A DNA stretch of 64,000 nt, from contig JBDQQY010000018.1 of the NCBI GenBank assembly GCA_039889035.1, forward strand, positions 62,001 through 126,000, given 5' to 3'. Below, one piece after another: positions 31,233-39,821 of the stretch. Below the pieces are notes generated by a model. It was not told the DNA's origin, did no database searches, and saw only the letters and a program-made list of their open reading frames with translations. Position 1 is the stretch's first letter; every line of letters begins with the position of its first letter. The position numbers and the translations under genes were made by a program. The DNA is from Plantactinospora sp039889035. Its GTDB lineage: Bacteria; Actinomycetota; Actinomycetes; Mycobacteriales; Micromonosporaceae.

Positions 31233-33659
31233 TCATCCGGTGCAGTTGACGCCGGGGTGCCCCACGGTTCGCTCGGTCGTCACGTCCTCGCCGTCGACGC
31301 TTCCGGTGACCCGGACGGTCGCCGACCCGGCCGCGACCGAGGTCGCCCGGGTGCCGAACGCCTGGTAGGCGTTCGCGCCCGGCGCGACATCCTGGAACGA
31401 CCGCGCGCCGTGCACGGTCTCCAGGACGATGTCCACCGGCGCGTCGTGGTCGTTGCGCGCCTGCACGGCCACGTACGCCCTACCGGCGAGACACCGTGCC
31501 TGGACGGTGGCCGTGACGGGCAGCTCGGGCTGGGTACCCGTCGCCGCGAAGGACCAGGAGTCGATCTCGAAAAGATCCTCACCAGCCGGGCCGTGGTACG
31601 TGAAATAGACGTCGTGCACGCCGCTGACACCTTCGAGCTCGGCGGTCACCTCGGCCCACTGCGCGGTCGGTGTGCCGGCCGGGACGGTGCCGACCACAGG
31701 ACCCGCGAGATCGTCCAGCCGCACCTCGATCCGGGCGCCCGCGGCCAGCGCACGCACCTTCGCCGTCACACTCCGGGCACCGCCTTCACCGAAGTCCACC
31801 GAGGACAGTGCCGTCCAGTCGCCGTCGTCGACGTCCCGGACCACCAGGTTCGGCGCCTCCGCACCGAACTGGGTCGACCCGCCGTCGACCTTCGCGGTCG
31901 CGACGCCCTTGCTCCAGCCGAGGGTCTCCGCTTCGAACACCCGGAACGGGTCGAAGTTCCTGACCTGGTCCACACCGCCATAGGTGCCCACGACCTGCTG
32001 GATGGTGCCGTCCGGGTTGAAGGTCAGCTCCTGGATGTGTGGGCTGCGGTACCCCTGGGTGGTGTTTCCGTTGATGCGCTTGTTCAACGTCGGGGCGTGG
32101 TACGTGAAGTAGTACCTGCCCTCGAACTCGAACACCGACTGGTGGTTGTTGCCACCGGTGCCGGCGCCGAAGAACTGCGACTGGTTCGGGAACAGCACGC
32201 CCGCGTAGGTCTCCTTCGGCCACGACATCGGGTCGTCGGAGATCATGTAGCCGATCTGACCGCCGCCGGGGTAGCCGGGCAGCGGCGTCTGGTTGCCGCC
32301 GAAGTCGTTCCCGCCGAAGTGCGACGAGTACGAGAAGTAGTACCTGCCCGCACGCTTGAAGACGTGACCCGCCTCGAAGGCGACCGGAGCGTCGACCACC
32401 ACGGCCGATCCCTCGGTGGAGACCATGTCGTCACCGAGTTCGATCGCCCGAAGGTTCTTCGGGTTGTTGAAGCGCTCGGCCGGCGGCATGCTCGTCGACG
32501 CCGGTCCGCCCCCGAAGTAGAGGTACTCCTCGCCGTCGTCGTCCACGAGCGGCGCGGGGTCGAACTTCCACGCGACATCCTCGGCACCGGGGGTACCGCC
32601 GTTGATCAGAGTGCTCGTGCGCTCGCTGGCCCACGGACCGAGCGGCGACTCGCCGGTGATCACATTGCTCGAACCACCACCGTTGGCGTAGTACAGGAAG
32701 AACTTCTCCTCCCCGTCCACGACCTGCCTGGCCATGCCGGGCGCCCAGGAATTGTTGGTGAACGGCGCCACGCCGTTCGGTCCAGCGACCTGGATCTCAC
32801 CGTGATCCGTCCAGTTCACGAGGTCCTCGGAGGAGATCACCGTGATCCGGTTGATGTCGCCGTAGTTGATCTGTGGTGAGATGCCGGTGACCGGGTCGGG
32901 CGCATAACCCTGGGTGTCGTTGGTCAGGTACATGTACACCCGGCCGCCGTGCACGAACCCGAACCCGTCGGCGCCGAACTTGTGCCCGATCAGAGGGTTG
33001 TGCTCTCCGGGCAGCTTACCGACGACCTCGATGGTCTTCGACGGCGCCGGCGGCGGCGGAGCGCCGGTCACCGACACGTCGTCGAGCAGGAAGTCCATCA
33101 GGTGGAGCTGGGGATCCCCGGATGGGGTGCTCGTCCACGGCGTCTCGAAGAAGAGGCGCGCCGTCGACACACTCTGTCCGGCCGGGATCGTGAACGTCCC
33201 GCTGAACTGCGCCCACTGGCCGCGCGTCGCCACCACGCTCACCAGGTTGGTGTAGGTACCACCGCCGTAGTGCATCGTCGCGAAGAACTGCTTCGTTTCG
33301 GGCGAGCTCGGGTTCTCGTACCTGAGCCGGGCGGTGAGGCTGTACGTCTGTCCTGCCTGCACCTTGCCGCTGAGGTCCTGCATCGGGCCGGATCCGGTCG
33401 TCATCCGGTTGGTGACGAGTGCCGCGCCCGCACCGGAATAGGCGTCCGTCGTCGCCGAGAGGGTGGCGCTGTCGTTGGCGTTGCCGTTGTTGACGAACCA
33501 GTTGGCGAGACCGTCTTCGAACCCGCCGTTCAGGACGAGATTCTGTTCGGCGGCCTGGACGGGCACCGGTGTGGCGACCGATCCTCCGGCCAGCACGACG
33601 CCGACGGTGGCGATCGCGGCGAACCGTCGCCGCGCCGCCGTTCGCGAGCGCTGTCTCAA
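31233..33659 (-). CDS. Secreted GH43 arabinofuranosidase/xylosidase with CBM4_9-type and CBM6 modules
   Basis: 808 residues if started at the TTG at 33659 (AAGGAG eight bases upstream); this gives a clean signal peptide RQRSRTAARRRFAAIATVG ending PVQAAE. Domains: CBM4_9-like (about 38-195, NLVLNGGFEDGLANW), GH43 propeller (about 205-560) with base Asp in GADGFGFVHGG, Asp in WKFDPAPLVDDDG and acid Glu in FEAGHVF, CBM6 (about 575-705), then a C-terminal domain of about 95 residues with CLAGRAYVAVQARN. Layout resembles XynD-type arabinoxylan arabinofuranohydrolases. The C-terminal domain is identical at DNA level to part of the next gene. Confidence 0.85.
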   Translation of the reverse strand: MRQRSRTAARRRFAAIATVGVVLAGGSVATPVPVQAAEQNLVLNGGFEDGLANWFVNNGNANDSATLSATTDAYSGAGAALVTNRMTTGSGPMQDLSGKVQAGQTYSLTARLRYENPSSPETKQFFATMHYGGGTYTNLVSVVATRGQWAQFSGTFTIPAGQSVSTARLFFETPWTSTPSGDPQLHLMDFLLDDVSVTGAPPPPAPSKTIEVVGKLPGEHNPLIGHKFGADGFGFVHGGRVYMYLTNDTQGYAPDPVTGISPQINYGDINRITVISSEDLVNWTDHGEIQVAGPNGVAPFTNNSWAPGMARQVVDGEEKFFLYYANGGGSSNVITGESPLGPWASERTSTLINGGTPGAEDVAWKFDPAPLVDDDGEEYLYFGGGPASTSMPPAERFNNPKNLRAIELGDDMVSTEGSAVVVDAPVAFEAGHVFKRAGRYYFSYSSHFGGNDFGGNQTPLPGYPGGGQIGYMISDDPMSWPKETYAGVLFPNQSQFFGAGTGGNNHQSVFEFEGRYYFTYHAPTLNKRINGNTTQGYRSPHIQELTFNPDGTIQQVVGTYGGVDQVRNFDPFRVFEAETLGWSKGVATAKVDGGSTQFGAEAPNLVVRDVDDGDWTALSSVDFGEGGARSVTAKVRALAAGARIEVRLDDLAGPVVGTVPAGTPTAQWAEVTAELEGVSGVHDVYFTYHGPAGEDLFEIDSWSFAATGTQPELPVTATVQARCLAGRAYVAVQARNDHDAPVDIVLETVHGARSFQDVAPGANAYQAFGTRATSVAAGSATVRVTGSVDGEDVTTERTVGHPGVNCTG
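31274..31496 (-). repeat. 223-bp direct repeat, copy 1
   Basis: Appears identical base for base to 33872-34094. It encodes most of the C-terminal domain (AGRAYVAVQARNDHDAPVDI and onward) of two otherwise dissimilar GH43 proteins, while flanking sequence differs. Absence even of silent changes points to recent duplication or gene conversion. Confidence 0.9.
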
Positions 33660-33830
33660 GTGACACTCTCCTTGATCTCTGACTGGCATCTGGACTTTCA
33701 GTCGTCCCGGACCGGCTGGCGTGCGGACCTGGACGGGAATCGGGTTAGCCGGACGGCGTAGGGCACCGTCGACGCGCGGCCGTGCTGCGAGACCGTGCCC
33801 GGCCCGGGGCCGCTCCGCGGTCGCGGCGGG

Positions 33831-36800
33831 CTATCCGGCGCAGTCGACGCCGAGATGCGCGCCGATCCGTACGGTCGTCACGTCCTCGCCGTCGACGCTT
33901 CCGGTGACCCGGACGGTCGCCGACCCGGCCGCGACCGAGGTCGCCCGGGTGCCGAACGCCTGGTAGGCGTTCGCGCCCGGCGCGACATCCTGGAACGACC
34001 GCGCGCCGTGCACGGTCTCCAGGACGATGTCCACCGGCGCGTCGTGGTCGTTGCGCGCCTGCACGGCCACGTACGCCCTACCGGCGAGACACCGCGGCTG
34101 CACGGTCACCGTGACGGGCAACCCGGCAGCGGCCCTGAGCATGCCGAGCCGGGCGAGCTGATAGCTGAGTGCCCGTTCCGGCGCGTCGATCTGGTTCTGG
34201 GTGCCGAACTCACCGGCGCGTGCCGTCTTCGCGGCGGCGAGGGCGTTCTGCATCGCGGCCCAGGCGTCCGCGGGGTAGTCGGCCTCGCGGAGCGCCTCCG
34301 CGTGCGCGACGGCCGCGTCGAGGTCGCTGCTGTCCAGTGCCTGGCCCTGCGCGGTCAGTGTGTCGCTGAGCAGGTAGTAGTCGAAGTCGACCCGCCCGCC
34401 CGTCGCCAGGGTCGCGTAGTTGAACAGGCCGACCCGGTGTCCCATGAAGTGCGCGAGGCTGCCGTCCAGCGTCTGCGGGCCGACCCGGCCGCCCAACTGG
34501 CGCCACGTCAGTCCGTCGAGGCTGTAGTGGAACGTCGTCCAGAGCTGCCCGCTCGGCGACGCGAAGTCGAGATCCGCCTTCACGTACACCTCGGTCGCGT
34601 CCCCCAACGGCACCGTCGTGCCCGGCAGGAAGTTCTCGACCGTCGCCTGGTCGAGGTCGACCGCGAAGGGCTGCCCTCGGTTGACGACGCCCAGCGTGAG
34701 CGCGTCGCCGACGCGCGTGACCCCGACGTACGAGAATCCGCGGTTGTAGGCGGCCAGGCCCGCGACGTCGCCGTCCTTCATGCCGGAGATGTCCATCTTG
34801 GTCTCGACCGACTGCCGCGGCCCGAAGGTACGCTGCGACAGGGTGTTCCTGGCCTCCTCGAACCAGGCCAGCTCGGACCGGTTGGACAGCTTCGTGTAGA
34901 CGTACTGGCCGGTGACCACCTTTCCGGTGGTCAGCCGCAGCCATCCGGCGCGGTCGGTGAGCGACCAGTACCGGTTGTCGGGCGCGTGGTTCCACTGCCA
35001 CGCCATGTCCAGCCGCGACCCGTTGGAGACGATCTCCTCCTCGGCCGGCTGCTCGGCCGTCACCGGCTGCCCGATGATCGAAATCTCGTCGATCAGGTAC
35101 TCGACGCTCGACGACGGCGGTTGCGGATCCGCCCACGGGGTTTCCACCGCGAACTTGACGTTGCCGAGGTTCGCCGTCGCCGGAACGGTGTACTGGCCCG
35201 ACACCGTCGTCCACTGTCCCACCGGCACACTTCCGGACGCCATCACCTGCACGCCGGAGCCCCAGTCCGCGACGAGGTTGAACCGGACACTGCCCGGCCC
35301 GGACGGGTACCTGACCTTCGCCGACACGGTGTAGGTCACGCCGTGCTGCATCTTCCCGTTCACGAACTGGTGCGGGCCGGAGCCGTTGACCGTGCGGTCG
35401 CCCACCCGCAACGCGGCCGATCCGGCGGCCGGGTCGCTCTCGTCCAGGCCGAGCGTCGCACCGAACTGCGCGGCCCACGGGTCGACCGCCCCGGACTCGA
35501 AACCGGGGTTGGCCAGCAACTCGACGCCGATGAGCGACTCGTCGACGTCCGGCGGCTCCGGGATCGCCCACTCCTCACCCATGTACGCCTTGTACGGCGC
35601 GTCGTTGGAGAAGTCGTCCGAGGCCACGATGCTCCGCTGGCGCTCGACGAGTTCCTCTGCCGGGCGCAGGTCGATCGGTTTGTCGAACAGCCCGTCCACC
35701 GGCACCACCCCGTTGTCGCCGAAGATCGGCCACCCGTCCTGCCACCTGGCGGGAATGAGCGCCGGCATGCGTCCGACCGGGAACGTGTCGCGGAAGAACA
35801 TGCCGTACCAGTCGGTCCCACCACCCTCGCGCTCGATCGGTACGAGGCTGCCCTGCGCGAACCCGTTCGAATTGAGCACCCCGCGCGCCTCGTAGGTGTT
35901 CACACCACCCGGCGACGTGTAGCGGCCCAGCAACTCCCGGGACCGGAACATGACAACCTGGCGTCCCTGACCGGACGGCCAAGTGATGATGACCGCGTAG
36001 TAGTAGCCGTCGATGTAGTAGAACTGGGCACCCTCGAACAGGCCGCCGATGAACGGCTGGCCCGCATAGTTGTTGGCCGTGAAGATGTTCGGATAGTCCT
36101 GCTCGATGGCGGTCAGGTCGGTGTTGAGACGCACAGCGCTCGTGCCACCCGAACCGTAGAAGACGTACGGCGTGCCGTCGACGTCGAAGAAGAGCGACGG
36201 GTCATGGAGACCGCGCCCCAGAGCGGTACGCCGCCACAGACCATCCTCGATGTCGTCCGTGTGGTAGATGTACGCGCCGCCGAGGTTGTTGGTGTTGAAG
36301 GCCACGTAGAACACGCCGTCGTGATAACGCAGCGAAGATGCCCACTGGCCCTGGCCGTACGAGTTCTGGCCGTTGCGCAGCGAGAAGGAGTCTCCGATGC
36401 TCGCCCGATCGAACACGTAGTTGACGATCGACCAGTTGACGAGGTCGTAGGACTTCATGATCGGCGCACCCGGACTCAGGTGCATCGTCGTGCTGATCAT
36501 GTAGTAGATGTCCCGACCCTCGTCGTTCTCGGCTGCCGGCACGCGCTCCACACTGATGTCCGGAACGTCGGAGCGAAGCAGCGGAACCGAATACCTGCCG
36601 TCGCCGGTGTCGGTCGACGTGTACCCCGGTTCGGGCGACCAGGCGACACCGGCGTTCGCCTGGCCGCCGATGGAGAGGAGACCGGCGCACAGCAGCACGC
36701 CCACCAGGGCGAGCGAGGGGCCGCGCCGGCCCGAACCCTCGGGCAGCACCCTGGCCCCCACCCGGTGGAGTGCGGCGGCGAGTTTCAGGAACCCGGTGCC

Positions 36801-36938
36801 GACGACCGACCCGGGCAGTCGCCGCGGCCGCGCCTCGACAACGCCCCGGCCGCGCTCGTCCACCCTTGCCACGCCGGCCGGCGACGACCCGCCGGACATC
36901 GGCGCCAGTACCCGCACCACAGACGCACGGATCCGCAT
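33831..36938 (-). CDS. Large secreted GH43 enzyme with CBM4_9-type module inserted before its C-terminal domain
   Basis: 1035 residues from ATG 36938 (GAGGAG four bases upstream). The signal-like helix LALVGVLLCAGLLSIGGQANA lies some 75 residues in, so a later GTG start is possible. GH43 catalytic domain: Asp in LRSDVPDISV, Asp in LHDPSLFFDVDG, Glu in LFEGAQFYY. After SDDFSND a CBM4_9-like module (GVELLANPGFESGAVDPW) interrupts the usual path to the GH43 C-terminal sandwich, which resumes at DMAWQWNHAPDNRYWSL. A FIVAR-like helical segment (TLTAQGQALDSSDLDAAVAHAEALREADY-like) and the repeated C-terminal domain follow. LacI-type operator upstream. Confidence 0.82.
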   Translation of the reverse strand: MRIRASVVRVLAPMSGGSSPAGVARVDERGRGVVEARPRRLPGSVVGTGFLKLAAALHRVGARVLPEGSGRRGPSLALVGVLLCAGLLSIGGQANAGVAWSPEPGYTSTDTGDGRYSVPLLRSDVPDISVERVPAAENDEGRDIYYMISTTMHLSPGAPIMKSYDLVNWSIVNYVFDRASIGDSFSLRNGQNSYGQGQWASSLRYHDGVFYVAFNTNNLGGAYIYHTDDIEDGLWRRTALGRGLHDPSLFFDVDGTPYVFYGSGGTSAVRLNTDLTAIEQDYPNIFTANNYAGQPFIGGLFEGAQFYYIDGYYYAVIITWPSGQGRQVVMFRSRELLGRYTSPGGVNTYEARGVLNSNGFAQGSLVPIEREGGGTDWYGMFFRDTFPVGRMPALIPARWQDGWPIFGDNGVVPVDGLFDKPIDLRPAEELVERQRSIVASDDFSNDAPYKAYMGEEWAIPEPPDVDESLIGVELLANPGFESGAVDPWAAQFGATLGLDESDPAAGSAALRVGDRTVNGSGPHQFVNGKMQHGVTYTVSAKVRYPSGPGSVRFNLVADWGSGVQVMASGSVPVGQWTTVSGQYTVPATANLGNVKFAVETPWADPQPPSSSVEYLIDEISIIGQPVTAEQPAEEEIVSNGSRLDMAWQWNHAPDNRYWSLTDRAGWLRLTTGKVVTGQYVYTKLSNRSELAWFEEARNTLSQRTFGPRQSVETKMDISGMKDGDVAGLAAYNRGFSYVGVTRVGDALTLGVVNRGQPFAVDLDQATVENFLPGTTVPLGDATEVYVKADLDFASPSGQLWTTFHYSLDGLTWRQLGGRVGPQTLDGSLAHFMGHRVGLFNYATLATGGRVDFDYYLLSDTLTAQGQALDSSDLDAAVAHAEALREADYPADAWAAMQNALAAAKTARAGEFGTQNQIDAPERALSYQLARLGMLRAAAGLPVTVTVQPRCLAGRAYVAVQARNDHDAPVDIVLETVHGARSFQDVAPGANAYQAFGTRATSVAAGSATVRVTGSVDGEDVTTVRIGAHLGVDCAG
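33872..34094 (-). repeat. 223-bp direct repeat, copy 2
   Basis: Partner of 31274-31496, offset 2598 bp. Lies at the same place, the extreme C-terminus, of the neighbouring GH43 gene. The proteins differ again right after it (ERTVGHPGVN versus VRIGAHLGVD). Confidence 0.9.
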
Positions 36939-36952
36939 CCCACTCCTCACGA

Positions 36953-37180
36953 TCACCGAACACCCCTGGGGCGACCGGTCACGGCCAGCCAGACATCGAC
37001 CTCGAAGCTCTGTGGCGACGGCGCGGCAACCACCGGTCGAATCACCCACGGGCGTACCTGCCCCGCCCCGGGCCCGCACCCCCGGTGACGTAGTGGTTCG
37101 CCCCCGGTGGCCTGCCTGCCGCCGGCTTTGCTCCGACCGCTGCCGGCGGCGTGCCGGGCTTTGGACGACGGAGACTTCAT
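36953..37180 (-). CDS. Possible upstream ORF in the GH43 leader (75 aa)
   Basis: Starts MKSPSSKARHAAGSGRSKAG at ATG 37180 with an excellent ribosome site (GGGAGG, 5 bases) and stops 14 bp before the GH43 start codon. Basic and low-complexity; no membrane segment or known domain. It lies directly downstream of the LacI operator, so it would be the first frame on the transcript. It could be a real small protein, a leader that couples translation, or the displaced N-terminus of the GH43 gene after a frameshift. Confidence 0.35.
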   Translation of the reverse strand: MKSPSSKARHAAGSGRSKAGGRQATGGEPLRHRGCGPGAGQVRPWVIRPVVAAPSPQSFEVDVWLAVTGRPRGVR

Positions 37181-37217
37181 CGGTCCTCCCTCACAGCCCC
37201 CGCCCACCTGCCGAACG

Positions 37218-37233
37218 ATGTGAGCGTTAACAT
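37218..37233 (-). promoter_or_regulatory. LacI-type operator (site 2 of 5)
   Basis: ATGTTAACGCTCACAT on the minus strand, 38 bp before the upstream ORF and 280 bp before the GH43 start. Matches consensus ATGTTANCGCTCACAT completely. A TATGTT overlapping its edge could be the -10 box, but no good -35 stands 17 bp away. Confidence 0.65.
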
Positions 37234-37722
37234 AGATAGTCGCCAACCTCCCTCTCCCATGGGCGGGAGCGGGAGGAACGCTGCATATCGGTGCAGGGAA
37301 GATTGCCAGATTGTTTCGTCGCCTTCAAGAGGTACGCGGGCGAAACATGACCAACACAGAGTCCGCTCCGGACGCGGACTTTCGAGGATCCTGGTTCATA
37401 ACACTTTTCGGAACGCCATGACGAAGCGAAGGAAGAGAAAAATCACGGCAACTTTCTGTTATGTGAACCGGTGACACACGGTCGCGGGACGTTCCACTTC
37501 ACCGAGCGACCCTGGGCCGCTCCAAGCGGACGAAGGCAGGGCCGGCGTGAGCCGTTTCGGCGACAGCCGCGCTGCCCGGCGGACGGTCAACCCGGCGATG
37601 GGAGTTGTGCGAATCGCGCACGATTCGCGGTTCTCCCGGACCCGACGAAAGGGAGACGGTTGACCGGGTCCGTGACCTCGTAAGGCCGCTCAACACGGTA
37701 TCCGACTCGCCAAGACTCCATC
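37234..37722. other. Divergent intergenic region upstream of alpha-galactosidase
   Basis: About 490 bp with no convincing gene. It contains one perfect hairpin GCGAATCG-CGCA-CGATTCGC (37609-37628), which could be an operator or an early terminator, and a relatively A/T-rich stretch (about 37385-37475). Small frames here lack ribosome sites and coding bias. Confidence 0.4.
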
Positions 37723-37762
37723 TTGCGCTTTGAAGCACAGCAGCGTATGTTACCGCTCACAT
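37723..37762 (+). promoter_or_regulatory. Alpha-galactosidase promoter with LacI-type operator (site 3 of 5)
   Basis: TTGCGC (37723-37728), 17-bp spacer, TATGTT (37746-37751). The operator ATGTTACCGCTCACAT (37747-37762) overlaps the -10 box. The same architecture, TTGCGG-N17-TATGTT with the identical 16-mer, recurs at 57249-57288. Leader of roughly 185 bases to the ATG. Confidence 0.7.
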
Positions 37763-37943
37763 TGATATTCGCCCATAGACGCACTACCCGACGTCACACC
37801 GACCGGGTGCGCGGGTGCGACTTCGCCCGAGTGGTACGGGGCGGCAATTCCCCGACCCCGGACCCGGCCCGGTTGCGAAGTCCGACCGGCCTTGTTCCGG
37901 GACGTGCGTTTCCGCCCGTCCCCCGTAGACCGCTGGAGGCTCG

Positions 37944-39587
37944 ATGAACGCAGGTACGAGGTTGTTGGCTGTGCTGACCACAGCCCTGGTGGCGGTGGGA
38001 GTGGCCGTCGTCGAGCCCACCGCCTCGCCACGACCGGCACAGGCCCTGAACAACGGGGTGGCCCGGACCCCGCCGATGGGTTGGAACAGCTGGAACACGT
38101 TCGGCTGCAACATCAACGAGACGTTGATCCGGCAGATGGCCGATGCCATCGTCAGCTCCGGCATGCGAGACCTGGGCTACAGGTACGTCGTGGTCGACGA
38201 CTGCTGGATGAACTCGACCCGGGACGCGCAGGGCAACCTGCAGGCCAACCCGTCCCGGTTTCCGAGCGGAATGAAGGCGCTCGGCGACTACCTGCACGCC
38301 CGGAATCTGCTCTTCGGCATCTACCAGGCACCGCTGGACCGGACCTGCGCCCAGTACTTCGGCAGCTACCCGGGGGCGACCGGCGCCCAGGGGCACGAGG
38401 CCCAGGACGCCCGGCAGTTCGCCGCCTGGGGTGTCGACTTCCTCAAGTACGACTGGTGCTCGCCCAGCGGCACGATCAACGATCAGGTGGCGAGGTTCGC
38501 CCTGATGCGTGACGCGCTGGCCGCCACGGGCCGGCCGATCGTGTACAGCATCAACCCGAACAGCATCCACGAGAAGACCGGTCCCCAGCGCAACTGGGGC
38601 GACGTGGCCAACATGTGGCGCACCACCGAGGACATCACCAACGCGTGGGACACCGGTCAGACCAACGGGTACCCGATGGGCATCCAGAACATCGTCAACG
38701 TCACCGTGCCGCTGGCTCACTACGCCGGGCCGGGCGCCTTCAACGACCCGGACATGATGGAGGTCGGCCGGGGCGGCATGAACGACACCGAGATGCGCAG
38801 CCACTTCGCGCTGTGGGCGATGATGGCGTCCCCGCTGATCGCCGGCAACGACATCCGCAGCATGGACGCCGCCACCCAGACCATCCTGAAGAACCAGAAC
38901 CTCATCGCGATCAACCAGGACTCGCTCGCCCTACAGGCGGTCCAGGTGTCCTTCGACGGCACCCGGCGGGTGCTGGCCAAGCGCCTGTCCAACGGTGACG
39001 TCGCGGTGGCCCTGTTCAACCAGGGCGGTTCCACCACAACGATCTCCACGACCGCCGCGGCGATCGGCAAGACCGGCAGCTCGTTCACGCTGCGTGACAC
39101 CTGGACCAACGCCACTTCCAGCAGCACCGGTACGATCTCGGCCAGCGTGCCGGCACACGGCACCGTCGTGTACCGGGTCAGTGGCGGTGGCAACACCAAC
39201 CCACCGTCGACCTTCCGGCTGCGCGGCGAGTCCAGTGGCCGATGCCTGGATCTCGACAACAGCAACACGGCCAACGGCACCGGCACGCTGATCTGGGACT
39301 GCCACAGCGGGGCCAACCAGCAGTTCACTCAGTCCGGCCAGGCCCTCCAACTGCTCGGGAAGTGCCTGGATATCCCACTGGACGCCACCGCCGGCACGCG
39401 GGTGCAGATCTGGGACTGCAACGGCGGCACCAACCAGCAGTGGGTCCAGAACGGCAACGGCACCGTCAGCAGCGTCCAGTTCCCCTCGCTCTGCCTGGAC
39501 GTCGACAACGCCGGCACCGCCAACGGCACCGCCGTGATCGTCTGGTCCTGCCACGGCGGCGCCAACCAACGGTGGACCCGGACATGA
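37944..39587 (+). CDS. Secreted GH27 alpha-galactosidase with C-terminal CBM13
   Basis: 547 residues; GGAGG five bases before the ATG. Signal peptide ends RPAQA-LNN near 36. GH27 barrel about 37-320: TPPMGWNSWNTFGC, VVVDDCWM, nucleophile Asp in FLKYDWC, acid/base Asp in FNDPDMMEVG. A C-terminal beta-domain follows to about 415, then a ricin-type trefoil (about 425-547) with three QxW-type repeats (CLDLDNSNTANGTGTLIWDC). Would remove alpha-galactosyl (or beta-L-arabinopyranosyl) residues from galactomannan, raffinose-type sugars or arabinogalactan. Under the shared LacI-type operator. Confidence 0.93.
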   Translation: MNAGTRLLAVLTTALVAVGVAVVEPTASPRPAQALNNGVARTPPMGWNSWNTFGCNINETLIRQMADAIVSSGMRDLGYRYVVVDDCWMNSTRDAQGNLQANPSRFPSGMKALGDYLHARNLLFGIYQAPLDRTCAQYFGSYPGATGAQGHEAQDARQFAAWGVDFLKYDWCSPSGTINDQVARFALMRDALAATGRPIVYSINPNSIHEKTGPQRNWGDVANMWRTTEDITNAWDTGQTNGYPMGIQNIVNVTVPLAHYAGPGAFNDPDMMEVGRGGMNDTEMRSHFALWAMMASPLIAGNDIRSMDAATQTILKNQNLIAINQDSLALQAVQVSFDGTRRVLAKRLSNGDVAVALFNQGGSTTTISTTAAAIGKTGSSFTLRDTWTNATSSSTGTISASVPAHGTVVYRVSGGGNTNPPSTFRLRGESSGRCLDLDNSNTANGTGTLIWDCHSGANQQFTQSGQALQLLGKCLDIPLDATAGTRVQIWDCNGGTNQQWVQNGNGTVSSVQFPSLCLDVDNAGTANGTAVIVWSCHGGANQRWTRT

Positions 39588-39634
39588 CGTCGCCGCATCC
39601 TGCCCACCATCGGAGGATCGGCATGGTCTCCCGG

Positions 39635-39678
39635 ACCCGTCCCGACGGGTGTCGACTCCGAACGTCCACAGACCCGTC
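39635..39678. terminator. Candidate terminator after alpha-galactosidase
   Basis: ACCCGTC (39635-39641) can pair with the adjacent GACGGGT (39644-39650), which can alternatively pair with a second ACCCGTC (39672-39678, 21-base loop). It lies between converging genes in a 234-bp gap where I recognise nothing else. Confidence 0.35.
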
Positions 39679-39821
39679 GACCCGGACCAGTTCCACCTGG
39701 TGATCGACTCCGCCACCTCCCGTGGGACAGCCCCATCGACGATCGAGCTGCCGGAGGCCAGCACAGGTCTCCACCCGTCGTCGATGGGGCCGGTCACCCC
39801 AGGGTCTCAACGGCCGCCGGG

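Noticed and set aside
33795..37088. About 1100-codon plus-strand frame opposite the large GH43 gene
   Set aside because: Antisense shadow with no recognisable domain; the minus strand has GH43 motifs, CBM motifs and ribosome sites.
37609..37628. Hairpin GCGAATCG-CGCA-CGATTCGC as an RNA gene or terminator
   Set aside because: Perfect but short, no gene end nearby and no U-tract; noted in the intergenic entry only.
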